DNA from: Arcobacter roscoffensis
GTDB taxonomy: Bacteria; Campylobacterota; Campylobacteria; Campylobacterales; Arcobacteraceae
NCBI RefSeq assembly: GCF_024267655.1
Contig: NZ_CP100595.1
Coordinates: 124,001 to 188,000 of the forward strand
Length of the DNA: 64,000 bases
Direction: 5' to 3'
Under the pieces are notes generated by a model. That model was given only the letters and a program-made list of their open reading frames with translations. It searched no databases and was not told the origin of the DNA. Positions 44,460-52,763 of the stretch are shown piece after piece. A program made the position numbers and the translations under genes. Each line of letters starts with the position of its first letter. Positions within the stretch are counted from its first letter, which is position 1.

Positions 44460-46681
44460 AAAAACTATTTATAATCTTTTTTACTATTGTTTCTTTAAAT
44501 GCTTCTACTTATATGGACACTATTACTTTCTTAAAAGTAAAAAGACTAGTTGAAAAAGAAGAGCAAATAGCAAAAGCTTATAAAGATTATGTATTTTATA
44601 ATGCAAAGGGTTCAAGTCAATTAAATTTGATAGATAAAAACTACTTACCTTCTGGTTTTAACCCTTTTAATCTTTTTAATGTGGGAATAAATGTAGACAC
44701 TAGCAGTCATATGATAAATACACGAATACCTAAAGATATAAAAGATAAAACAAATCTATACGATTATTATTACTCTAATATAAATAGAAAATATACAAGA
44801 GCTCCCATAAGTTATGAAAATGATGATGTAAAAATAATTCTAGATGCTAATGAAAAGTACAAAATTAAATATAAAGATGATATAACTACAAGTGATACAG
44901 CCCCTACAAATAAATACTACTTAGATTCTCAAGGAGTCTTACATTGGTATGATAATAACTCAGAGTATAAGTTTTCAATCACAGAAGATAAACTACTCGT
45001 TGATAGTAGTGTAGGACAGCCAGGTTCTAAAGCATATGAAAATTTTTTTGAGAAATTAGGAAAAGAAGTACTTTATGCTGGACAAGAAACTTTATCTTTA
45101 GGATCTACTACAGTTGGTGAGTATGTGAATTTAGGTGAAGAAATAGGTTATGTAAAAATTGGACAAGAAGATAGTGATGTAGGTAAAGCAGTTATTCAGT
45201 TTACAAGAAGAGCAGGTGGTATGCTTGTAAATGGAGATATTTACACTTGGGGGAATAATGCTAATAAGATTACAGGAATTGATGCTCAGAATTATTATAA
45301 TAGTACGGGAATAAAAGTAGATACTGAAACAAGCAATAGGTTTCCTGTCGTAAACACTTTAGTTAGAATGAAAGCAAAAAACTATGAAGATGATTTAATT
45401 AATGATAAGAGATATTACTCTTCACCTAAAAGACCTTATTTTGTTGATTTTTTTAGTACAGTTTATCATTCTACATGTGGAGTTACTAATAAAGGTGAAC
45501 TATATTGTGGTGGAAAAGAAGCAAAATATAAAGAAAGTATATACACTAATATTGATAGTTCAAATGAAGGTGAAAAACTATATAGAGGACTATATTTTGA
45601 TGGTTCTAGTAATAAAAAAGCTAACAAAATCTTTGCAAATAATGCAATTTGGCTTATTTTAGCAAATGCTACAAAAGATAGTGAGGGTAATTTAGAAAAT
45701 GGCCAAATTTATAGATGGGGTGAGGATTATGCAGGATTTGCTGGTTCAAGCTCTACTACTTATTGGAAATATTTAAATCAAGGCTCTCCAACAGAGTTAG
45801 TAGTATATGACAATGGAGCAAAAGAGTATTTTAAAGATATTACATATACTTTAACAATTGGTTATAGAAAAATTGCTGCATTGTCTAATCAAGGGGAGCT
45901 TTATACTTGGGGAGTAGGAGAATATGGGAATAACAATAATTCTACGTGTTATCAAAATCTTAATAATGGAAGTACTTACGTAGGAGTTAACTTATGCATG
46001 CCTAATAAAATAGCAGCTCCAGTAGCATTTAAAAAAATAAAAGGTGGCTTACAATCGATTATAGCACTTGGTGAAAATAATCAGTATTATAAAATTTATC
46101 AAAACTGGGGATATACTCCAACAGTTACAGCAATTAACAGTATAATTAGTAGTTATTCAAATTATGATTCAAATGATGATGCTGAGCTTTTAGATGTTGA
46201 TATTTCAAGTAAGTTAGTATCTGGTTCTTTACAAGAAAATAGCGGTGTAGTTTGGATAAATTCAAAAAATGAATTAAAGGGTGATTATTTTACAGTTTCA
46301 AATGCAAATGATGACTTTTTTAAAGCCTCTATTGCAAAAATAAAGTGGAAAAAAATAAAAGTAATTGAAGATGACAATGGTATGTGTGGAATAGATATTT
46401 ACAATCAAATGTATTGTTGGGGTATTATATCATATTTCAGAAATGAGAATGGATATTTAGCCAATAATGCTGGTAATACTTTTATGCTACCTATTTTTAA
46501 TACAAATTTATATGATTTAAATAAAGATTATATGCTTACAGAAGGCGGGTATAATGGATACCTAACTAATATGACATCAAATGATTGGAGTACTACAAAT
46601 AGTGATGGTAAGACAGGGGCATTTTTTATGAAGTATCCTACATATATAGGTGGATTTAATTATGAATTTGAGTTTAAGTAA
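44456..46681 (+). CDS. Second RCC1-like beta-propeller protein (adhesin or tip candidate)
   Basis: A 741-residue secreted protein, start GTG overlapping the previous stop (AAGGAAATTAAGAA is its ribosome-binding site). Signal peptide MKKLFIIFFTIVSLNAS; EExIAxAYExY-type module about 18-190 (VKRLVEKEEQIAKAYKDYVF); RCC1-like repeats about 230-720 (GDIYTWGNNANKITGI, GELYCGGKEAKYKE, GQIYRWGEDYAGFAGS, GELYTWGVGEYGNNNN, NQMYCWGIISYFR). It lacks the jelly-roll insert of the first RCC1-like protein but ends in the same tail, KYPTYIGGFNYEFEFK. Two diverged copies in one operon suggest alternative or cooperating tips. Function unproven. Confidence 0.7.
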   Translation: MKKLFIIFFTIVSLNASTYMDTITFLKVKRLVEKEEQIAKAYKDYVFYNAKGSSQLNLIDKNYLPSGFNPFNLFNVGINVDTSSHMINTRIPKDIKDKTNLYDYYYSNINRKYTRAPISYENDDVKIILDANEKYKIKYKDDITTSDTAPTNKYYLDSQGVLHWYDNNSEYKFSITEDKLLVDSSVGQPGSKAYENFFEKLGKEVLYAGQETLSLGSTTVGEYVNLGEEIGYVKIGQEDSDVGKAVIQFTRRAGGMLVNGDIYTWGNNANKITGIDAQNYYNSTGIKVDTETSNRFPVVNTLVRMKAKNYEDDLINDKRYYSSPKRPYFVDFFSTVYHSTCGVTNKGELYCGGKEAKYKESIYTNIDSSNEGEKLYRGLYFDGSSNKKANKIFANNAIWLILANATKDSEGNLENGQIYRWGEDYAGFAGSSSTTYWKYLNQGSPTELVVYDNGAKEYFKDITYTLTIGYRKIAALSNQGELYTWGVGEYGNNNNSTCYQNLNNGSTYVGVNLCMPNKIAAPVAFKKIKGGLQSIIALGENNQYYKIYQNWGYTPTVTAINSIISSYSNYDSNDDAELLDVDISSKLVSGSLQENSGVVWINSKNELKGDYFTVSNANDDFFKASIAKIKWKKIKVIEDDNGMCGIDIYNQMYCWGIISYFRNENGYLANNAGNTFMLPIFNTNLYDLNKDYMLTEGGYNGYLTNMTSNDWSTTNSDGKTGAFFMKYPTYIGGFNYEFEFK

Positions 46682-46699
46682 ATTTTGAAAAGGGAAAAA

Positions 46700-47692
46700 A
46701 TGAAAAAAAATATATTATTTGCTTTATTATTTATGGGATTTATAAGTCTTAATGCCCAAGAAAAAAGCATGAAAGATATTGATAAACTTGATGTTCTAGA
46801 TAAGCAATCAAAAGAGTTTTTTAATGCTATTACAGGTTTAGAAAAAGACTATTTAGAGGAACAAATATCAAATATTCAGCAAAAGCAAAAACAAAGAGTA
46901 ATTACTCAAGTTCCAGGTGCAACACCAAGTGCTTCTGGAACAAATCAAATAATTCAATCAAATGAAGATTACGCAAAAAATGTCTTTAAACATGAAAATG
47001 AAATTGCAAGACTTACAACAGATTTTACTAGAACAAAAAACCTAAAAGACATAAAAATAAAAAGTATGTACTCTTTTAATGGAAAAAATTTCGTTGTTTT
47101 AAAACTTGATAAACAAAGTGAAAATAAAAATACAGAACAAAGTTTGAATATTGAGGGTAGATATAAAATTGGTGATGATATTTTAACCCATAGAATTGTA
47201 GGTATTAATACTCAAACAAAAACTGTAAAATTATACAAAAAACTTGATGAAGAATATGGTTATTATATTGTATTAAGTAATTATGGAATTTCAGTTAGTG
47301 ATCTTAAAAAAGAAGAACAAAAGAAAGAGACTAAAAAAAGAAAAGAAGAAAAAGAGAGTCATAAAAAAGTAATAAGTGAAGAAAATAATGATATAAAAGA
47401 GATATTCCAAAAAGCATCTCTTGTAAAAAAGAGTCTTAGAAATATAAATGAGTGTTTATACAAAGTAAAAGTAAGTAGTTTAAATGTTAGAAATGATAAT
47501 TATGAAGATGCTACTATTTTAAGAATTTTAAGAAAAGGTGATGAGTTTACAATTAAATCAAAAAAAGCAGAGTGGGCACAAATAAATACTATTTATAAAA
47601 ATAAGTCAGGAGATGTTATGGCTGTTGAAAACAAAAGTAACTGGATTATTTTATTAGATAAGTTTGTTTCTTCAAGTCCAGAGTGTTTATAA
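46700..47692 (+). CDS. Secreted PilP-like protein with C-terminal SH3 domain
   Basis: A 330-residue periplasmic protein: signal MKKNILFALLFMGFISLNA, helical section about 20-65, a small beta-domain about 115-200 (IKSMYSFNGKNFVVLKLDKQ; YKIGDDILTHRIVGINTQ) like PilP/GspC homology regions, a very Lys/Glu-rich linker (about 215-240), and a bacterial SH3 domain about 257-325 (YKVKVSSLNVRNDNYEDATI, ILRKGDEFTIKSKKAEWAQI). It may clamp the secretin and bind peptidoglycan. I start it at ATG 46700 because AAAAGGGA sits just ahead; an in-frame TTG at 46685 would add a basic stretch but has no ribosome-binding site. Confidence 0.65.
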   Translation: MKKNILFALLFMGFISLNAQEKSMKDIDKLDVLDKQSKEFFNAITGLEKDYLEEQISNIQQKQKQRVITQVPGATPSASGTNQIIQSNEDYAKNVFKHENEIARLTTDFTRTKNLKDIKIKSMYSFNGKNFVVLKLDKQSENKNTEQSLNIEGRYKIGDDILTHRIVGINTQTKTVKLYKKLDEEYGYYIVLSNYGISVSDLKKEEQKKETKKRKEEKESHKKVISEENNDIKEIFQKASLVKKSLRNINECLYKVKVSSLNVRNDNYEDATILRILRKGDEFTIKSKKAEWAQINTIYKNKSGDVMAVENKSNWIILLDKFVSSSPECL

Positions 47693-47704
47693 AAGGTTAA
47701 TACT

Positions 47705-48790
47705 TTGAATAATCAAGTAAAAGAAATGCAGCTTGCTATTAAAGCAACTATTGTAAATATCAAAGAAGAACTTGAAAAAATAAAACCTCAATATACATCT
47801 TTATTTGTATTTGATAATATGTTCACAACAGAAAGTAGTGGAAAAACAAAGCTAAATAGAGATTATTACAATCAAATTCATGCAACAATTTTAAATCATA
47901 TACATAGAATTAGAGATTATCTTTTTGATGTATTAGAAGAAATAAGAGATACTATTGTAAGTATTTTAGATCAACATGGTTTTAAAGATATAAAACTAGA
48001 TAAAAATCTTATATATGATGATGCAAGTTTCCATGAACTTTTTAAGATGGATTTAGACCTGATGGACTTGCCAAGACTTCAAAAACAAGAGTTAATTGAG
48101 AGTTTAGATACTTTAACAATCTATAAAAATAAGATTTATACTTTAAAATATTTTATATCAATGTTTGATACAACACCTTTAAATAAGTATCTTAATAAAC
48201 TTGGTATGGATGATTTAATTAATAGTAGATTTATTTTTGAATTAATTGATAGTTATAGTTTAGAATATGAAGAACTTAAGAGATTTGAGCAAAATCTAGA
48301 AAACTTTGATAATTTTGAAAAAGATACAAAATCTTTAAATGAGTTTGATGGTCCAGTTGAGATTATAAAAAGAAGAATTGATAATTATGTTTATGATAAT
48401 GTAAGATACAAAATATCATTAGAGTATGAAAATCAAGTAAAGAGACTAAAAAAAAGTGTTGATTTAAGTGTTGCATATTTAGAAAATATAATAGTAAATT
48501 TTATTGAGCAATCATGTTTAGACTTAATAAAAAAAGAGCTAAAAAGAGGAAAAATCTCTAAACTTATTGAATTAAAAGTTATCCAAACAAAAAACAGTAT
48601 TCAGCTAATAGTAAAGAATAATGGGTTCGAAGAAAAAAATATTCATATGATGTATTTAGGCTCAGCAGGTTCTACAAATAGTTATATAGTAGAAGCTAGA
48701 AATTTAGCAAGAATGATAGGTGGAACTGTTGATATTTCTACTTTAGATGAAAAAGGTGGAATGCAGTATATATTAGATCTAAAAATCTAA
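47705..48790 (+). CDS. Cytoplasmic helical protein with HATPase-like C-terminus
   Basis: A 361-residue soluble protein, last of the operon. The first ~250 residues are long helices with no recognised family. The last ~110 (about 250-361) follow the plan of a GHKL ATPase: an N-box-like helix (LENIIVNFIEQSCLDLIKKE), LIVKNNGFEEKNI where the G1 box should be, GSAGSTNSYIVEARNLARMI resembling the G2 lid, then GTVDISTLDEKGGMQYILDL. The usual Asn and DxGxG residues are weak, so it may bind a partner or nucleotide without kinase activity. There is no phospho-acceptor His motif visible. It starts at TTG, preceded by AAAGGT. Its position suggests control of the pilus-like machine. Confidence 0.5.
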   Translation: MNNQVKEMQLAIKATIVNIKEELEKIKPQYTSLFVFDNMFTTESSGKTKLNRDYYNQIHATILNHIHRIRDYLFDVLEEIRDTIVSILDQHGFKDIKLDKNLIYDDASFHELFKMDLDLMDLPRLQKQELIESLDTLTIYKNKIYTLKYFISMFDTTPLNKYLNKLGMDDLINSRFIFELIDSYSLEYEELKRFEQNLENFDNFEKDTKSLNEFDGPVEIIKRRIDNYVYDNVRYKISLEYENQVKRLKKSVDLSVAYLENIIVNFIEQSCLDLIKKELKRGKISKLIELKVIQTKNSIQLIVKNNGFEEKNIHMMYLGSAGSTNSYIVEARNLARMIGGTVDISTLDEKGGMQYILDLKI

Positions 48791-48793
48791 TAA

Positions 48794-48820
48794 CTAAAAG
48801 CTTTCGCTTTTAGCTATTTT
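48794..48820. terminator. Terminator at the end of the pilus-like operon
   Basis: CTAAAAGC, loop TTTC, GCTTTTAG, then CTATTTTC. An 8-bp perfect stem 4 bases after the last stop codon, placed between convergent genes and able to serve purT as well. Confidence 0.6.
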
Positions 48821-49990
48821 CTAATTATCGTGGAAATTTCCAATAATCTCTTTTGACTTTTGTAAGGCTTTATCAGATGAGTCTTTATCAAATGTTAAAG
48901 CAACAGCCATTCTTCTTCCCTCATGTGACTGAGGTTTTCCAAATACTCTAATAATAGACTCTTTTGTAAATGATGAATCAAAAATATCTACTTTTGGATT
49001 AAAGCTATCACCTTTTGCTTTATAAGCAGCACTAGCTCCTGCTCCATAATCAATATAATCTAAAGGAAGACCTAATACAGCTCTTACATGAAGTGCAAAT
49101 TCACTAGCACTTTGAGTAATCATAGTAACCATTCCAGTATCATGTGGTCTAGGACTTACTTCTGAGAAATAAACTTCATCACCTTTGATAAATAGTTCAA
49201 CACCAAAAATACCTCTACCACCTAAACCATCAGTGATTTTTTTAGCTAGGTCTTGAGATCTCTTTTTTGCAAGTTCACTCATATTCATTGGTTGCCAAGA
49301 GAAGATATAATCTCCATCTTCTTGGATATGTCCAATTGGTTCACAAAATACAGTCTCTTTTTCATTTCTAGCTGTTAATAAAGTGATTTCGTAATCAAAA
49401 GTAATAAATTCTTCAACGATTAATTCACTAGCATCACCTCTAGCTTCTTTTGCAATTTCCCAAGATTTTTCTAAATCATCAGCACTTTTAGCAATACTTT
49501 GCCCATGTCCTGATGAACTCATAACAGGTTTGATTACACATGGGAATCCAATATTGTTTGCTGCATTTTTTAAGCCATCTAATGTAGTAACAAACTCATA
49601 TTTTGAAGTAGGAATTCCTAAATCAACAGCAGCAAACTCTCTAATATTTTTTCTATTCATTGTTTTGTTTACTGCATCAGCATTTGGTATTACATTAAAA
49701 CCTTCTTTTTCGGCTTCAAAAAGTGCTTCAATACTTAAAGCTTCAACCTCAGGTAAAATATAATCAGGTTTTTCTCTTCTAATTACATCTAAAACTTCAT
49801 CTTTATTTTTCATATTAATTGTATAGGCTTTATTTGCTACAAGTTGTGCAGGAGCATTGTTATATGAATCAACTGCAATTGTTTCAATACCTAATCTTTG
49901 TGCTTCAATTACTACTTCTTTTCCTAATTCTCCACTACCAAGTAACATCATTTTTATTGAATCTGATTTAAGAGGTGCTGTAAATATCAT
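48821..49990 (-). CDS. purT: Formate-dependent phosphoribosylglycinamide formyltransferase
   Basis: Makes formyl-GAR from GAR, ATP and formate, the folate-free third step of purine synthesis. The 389 residues match Pur[20 protein letters not shown], then the ATP-grasp core with [19 protein letters not shown] and the metal/nucleotide region [20 protein letters not shown] followed by [11 protein letters not shown]. Formate use fits an anaerobe-related or microaerobic lineage. It overlaps the start of the glucosaminidase gene by 4 bases, within the run of minus-strand genes beginning at the spermidine-synthase-like gene. purM lies close by on the other strand. Confidence 0.96.
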   Translation of the reverse strand: MIFTAPLKSDSIKMMLLGSGELGKEVVIEAQRLGIETIAVDSYNNAPAQLVANKAYTINMKNKDEVLDVIRREKPDYILPEVEALSIEALFEAEKEGFNVIPNADAVNKTMNRKNIREFAAVDLGIPTSKYEFVTTLDGLKNAANNIGFPCVIKPVMSSSGHGQSIAKSADDLEKSWEIAKEARGDASELIVEEFITFDYEITLLTARNEKETVFCEPIGHIQEDGDYIFSWQPMNMSELAKKRSQDLAKKITDGLGGRGIFGVELFIKGDEVYFSEVSPRPHDTGMVTMITQSASEFALHVRAVLGLPLDYIDYGAGASAAYKAKGDSFNPKVDIFDSSFTKESIIRVFGKPQSHEGRRMAVALTFDKDSSDKALQKSKEIIGNFHDN

Positions 49991-50736
49991 TTTTCTTCCT
50001 TTATTTTATTATAAAATTTTTCATCAAATTTGATTAAGTTGTTTTTGCTAATTACACTATTTAGAATTTCTAAATAGTTATGACCAATACCTGAATAGTT
50101 AAGCATAGTTTGTGATAACTGCTCTCCTTGAGGAATTAAGCCTTGTTGTCTTTGCTCATATCTTTTATTTTGAAACTCTTTATAGGCTCTATTTCTATTT
50201 AGATTTAGCATATATGCACTAATTGAGTCTTGAACAGTTTTAAAGATTCTAATAAAGTGCCTTGCCCCTTCATCTCTTTGAAGTGGCAGCATTCCAATTT
50301 TTGGATTATATGTCCAATGTCCAAATACATTATTAGCTTCTTTAATAAATCTACTTCTTCCCCAACCGCTCTCAACTGCTGCTTGTGCTAGTGCCATAGA
50401 TGGAGGAACAATATCAATTTTTCTAAGATATTTATCAAGAGTATAAGTCTTTTTGATTCTATATTTTCTTTTTAGTTCAAGAAGTCTGTTAAATGAAGTA
50501 GATGAGGGATTTATTGCTAAGATATTTGAGTTTAAATAGTTTTTTACAAACTCTCTTTCATTAAGAATTTTTATATTTTCATTCTCAATTAGTTTATAAA
50601 AGTACTTAAAAAAGTATTCTTTTGATTCTTTTGTTGTGTTTATCTTATAGTACTCTTCTGGTAGGGCACCACTTAAAGTAGTGGTGGTTACCAATCCAAA
50701 AGTAAGTAGTAATTTTTTTATAATAGTTTTTTTCAT
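49987..50736 (-). CDS. Bax-like glucosaminidase-domain protein
   Basis: A 249-residue secreted protein with signal [20 protein letters not shown]. The catalytic domain (about 75-235) is of the glucosaminidase type (family GH73) that cuts peptidoglycan: [20 protein letters not shown] has the catalytic Glu, followed by [10 protein letters not shown] and [16 protein letters not shown], ending with [14 protein letters not shown]. The same layout is seen in Bax and related envelope hydrolases. It sits between dapF and purT on the minus strand, 3 bases from dapF. Exact bond specificity is inferred from the family. Confidence 0.85.
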   Translation of the reverse strand: MKKTIIKKLLLTFGLVTTTTLSGALPEEYYKINTTKESKEYFFKYFYKLIENENIKILNEREFVKNYLNSNILAINPSSTSFNRLLELKRKYRIKKTYTLDKYLRKIDIVPPSMALAQAAVESGWGRSRFIKEANNVFGHWTYNPKIGMLPLQRDEGARHFIRIFKTVQDSISAYMLNLNRNRAYKEFQNKRYEQRQQGLIPQGEQLSQTMLNYSGIGHNYLEILNSVISKNNLIKFDEKFYNKIKEEK

Positions 50737-50739
50737 ATA

Positions 50740-51480
50740 TTAAACTGTAGTTGTAAATACTTTTTTTACAGCACCTTTAAAATAGATTTTTTCATCTATT
50801 TTAGAGATTGTAAGTTCTTCATTACTTTTTGGATAAACAAAGGCTTTTTCTTTAATAAGTCCTAAGTCATTAGCTCTTAAAAAACACGCTACCATACCTG
50901 TTCCACAAGCAAGTGTCTCACCCTCAACACCTCTTTCATAGGTTCTAACTTTTAATGTTCCGTTTTTTTCAACTTTTGCAAAATTAACATTTGCATTATG
51001 CTCATATCTCATTTTTGAACATAAGTCATGATCGTAGTTTTCTAAATCATCTGCTAAAGTTACTAAGTGAGGAACACCTGTATCAATTAGGTACCATGTA
51101 AGACCTTCTTGTTCAAATGGCTCTTTTATAACAATAGGCTTTGTCATTTGCGTTTCAACAATATTTTCTTCAACATGGGATTCTATTAATCCAGCTTGAG
51201 TTATAAACTTCATTGATGAATTTGCTAAACCATTATTGAAAGCATAGTGGGCAACTGCTCTTGTGGCATTCCCACACATACTAGCTTCACTTCCATCACT
51301 ATTATAAAAAAGCCATTTGAAATCAGCTTCATTACTTGGAACAAGTGCTACAAAACCATCTGCCCCAATTCCTTCGTTTCTATTACAATACTTTACTGCT
51401 TCTTGTGAGTAGTCTTTTTCAATAAAAGTGTGAAAAATTACAAAGTCATTTCCACTTGCACTATATTTTGCATATGTCAT
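50740..51480 (-). CDS. dapF: Diaminopimelate epimerase
   Basis: Interconverts LL- and meso-diaminopimelate for lysine and cell-wall synthesis. The 246 residues have the N-terminal YSASGNDFVIFH motif and both catalytic cysteines in their conserved settings: ASMCGNATRAVAHYA (about residue 67) and TLACGTGMVACFLR (about 190). Length is a little below the E. coli enzyme, normal for the group. It overlaps coaE by 4 bases, so the two are translationally coupled. Confidence 0.96.
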   Translation of the reverse strand: MTYAKYSASGNDFVIFHTFIEKDYSQEAVKYCNRNEGIGADGFVALVPSNEADFKWLFYNSDGSEASMCGNATRAVAHYAFNNGLANSSMKFITQAGLIESHVEENIVETQMTKPIVIKEPFEQEGLTWYLIDTGVPHLVTLADDLENYDHDLCSKMRYEHNANVNFAKVEKNGTLKVRTYERGVEGETLACGTGMVACFLRANDLGLIKEKAFVYPKSNEELTISKIDEKIYFKGAVKKVFTTTV

Positions 51481-52070
51481 ATTATCTCCTCCATAATTCT
51501 TTCAACTTCACTTTGAAGGTTTTTTAAATCTTTTGAGTTATCTATTACCATATCAGCTAAATCTTTTTTCTTTTCTATATCCCATTGGTTTGAGATTTTT
51601 AAGATAGCTTCTTCTTCATTGATATTATCTCTTTTCATTAATCTTTGAATTTGAATATCTCTTGGAGTATAAACAACTAAAGATCTAGGAATTGGATAAT
51701 GCATTTTCTCAAAAAATAATGGTATATCAACAAAGTAGGGTTTATTTTGACTTTCAAATAGTCTTGATTGTTTTATAATCTCTTCTTTAATAAGTGGATG
51801 AAGTAGGGCTTCAAGTCTTAGTTTATTCTCTTCATTTGAGAAGATGATTTTACCTAATTCTTTTCTAATTACTTTGCCATTAGTATCTACATATTGAGCA
51901 CCAAACATCTCTGCAATTTTAGCACTATTCTCATCTAGGAGTTTGTGAGCTATCACATCTGCATCAATAATTAAGAAACCATGTAGTTTAAAAAGGTTAC
52001 AAACTGTACTTTTTCCTGTGGAAATTCCGCCTGTTAAGGCTATTGCATTTTTAAATAAATCACTATTCAT
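51477..52070 (-). CDS. coaE: Dephospho-CoA kinase
   Basis: Catalyses the last step of coenzyme A synthesis, phosphorylation of the 3'-OH of dephospho-CoA. The 197 residues carry a P-loop (ALTGGISTGKSTVCNLFKLH), then IDADVIAHKLLDE (the conserved DADxxxH motif) and VVYTPRDIQIQRLMKRDNI, all usual for CoaE. It lies 49 bases after the spermidine-synthase-like gene and overlaps dapF. Confidence 0.95.
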   Translation of the reverse strand: MNSDLFKNAIALTGGISTGKSTVCNLFKLHGFLIIDADVIAHKLLDENSAKIAEMFGAQYVDTNGKVIRKELGKIIFSNEENKLRLEALLHPLIKEEIIKQSRLFESQNKPYFVDIPLFFEKMHYPIPRSLVVYTPRDIQIQRLMKRDNINEEEAILKISNQWDIEKKKDLADMVIDNSKDLKNLQSEVERIMEEII

Positions 52071-52119
52071 AGAAAGATTCTACAATAATAATGATTTATT
52101 TAAAATTTAATGTAAGATT

Positions 52120-52665
52120 TTATCTTTTAGCTATACCTGTAAGTGCATTATGTTCACCTTTTGGGAACACAAAAACTGCACTATGGATTTCAGTTGAGTA
52201 GTATTGTAAATCATCTAATAAATCAGATCTTTGTAATACAACGTCAGCTGTTGGGTGGTATCTTTTAGAAGCTAAGATAGAAGTTTGGTGTCCAAATCTA
52301 AATGGCATAGCAATCCAGAATTTCTCACCTACTAATGTTAAATCAGCTTTTAATTTTTCTTCATTTTTAGAGAATGATTCACTTGCAAAAGTGATTAAAC
52401 CATCATCTTTTAAAACTCTTTCAATATTAGCTAATAATAATTCATCAATTTCTACATCTGTTAAAATAATTACATCAATATTTTTGTCATCTTTAGATGT
52501 TAAAAGTGATTTATCTCCAAACTCAATGTTTGAAACTTTATTATGTTTAGCTGCCTGTTCTTTTAATTCTTCATCTGCACTACCGATAATTAATACATTT
52601 GAAGCTTCTTTATGCGTACATAATGGTACGTGTACCATCATTTCATTAAATGCGTTATTATTCAT
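52120..52665 (-). CDS. Short spermidine synthase-like protein, probably altered or inactive
   Basis: A 181-residue protein that reads as the central part of a polyamine aminopropyltransferase: NEMMVHVPLCTHKEASNVLI (the usual HVPL segment) and, near the end, YYSTEIHSAVFVFPKGEHN (the C-terminal signature). It lacks the N-terminal beta domain of full-length SpeE (about 260-290 residues). The glycine-rich SAM loop is replaced by IGSADEEL, and the catalytic DSxDP-type motif reads VIILTDVEIDEL. Loss of these points to a changed or lost aminopropyl transfer. It leads the run to coaE, dapF, glucosaminidase and purT, so it may have kept a role in regulation. Substrate unknown. Confidence 0.75.
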   Translation of the reverse strand: MNNNAFNEMMVHVPLCTHKEASNVLIIGSADEELKEQAAKHNKVSNIEFGDKSLLTSKDDKNIDVIILTDVEIDELLLANIERVLKDDGLITFASESFSKNEEKLKADLTLVGEKFWIAMPFRFGHQTSILASKRYHPTADVVLQRSDLLDDLQYYSTEIHSAVFVFPKGEHNALTGIAKR

Positions 52666-52699
52666 TGTATATAATCCTTAATATTTATAAACATTTTGT

Positions 52700-52705
52700 T
52701 ATAAT
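52700..52705 (+). promoter_or_regulatory. Probable -10 box of purM
   Basis: TTTTGTTATAATACC holds a perfect TATAAT 59 bases before the purM start, in the divergent region shared with the spermidine-synthase-like gene. Extended TGTTATAAT context is favourable. No purine riboswitch-like fold was seen. Confidence 0.45.
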
Positions 52706-52763
52706 ACCAAAAAATTTTTAAACTAAGTTAGATATTAGAAAACTCGTAAAAAAAAGGTGAAAA

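Noticed and set aside
46685-46699. TTG start for the SH3-domain protein
   Set aside because: It would add KREK ahead of a complete signal peptide and has no ribosome-binding site, while ATG 46700 has AAAAGGGA at good distance.
32521-48790. Tad-type or conjugative transfer system
   Set aside because: No TadZ/CpaE, RcpC or relaxase and no VirB-type proteins; the ATPase has GspE-type zinc cysteines and a GspF-like partner instead.
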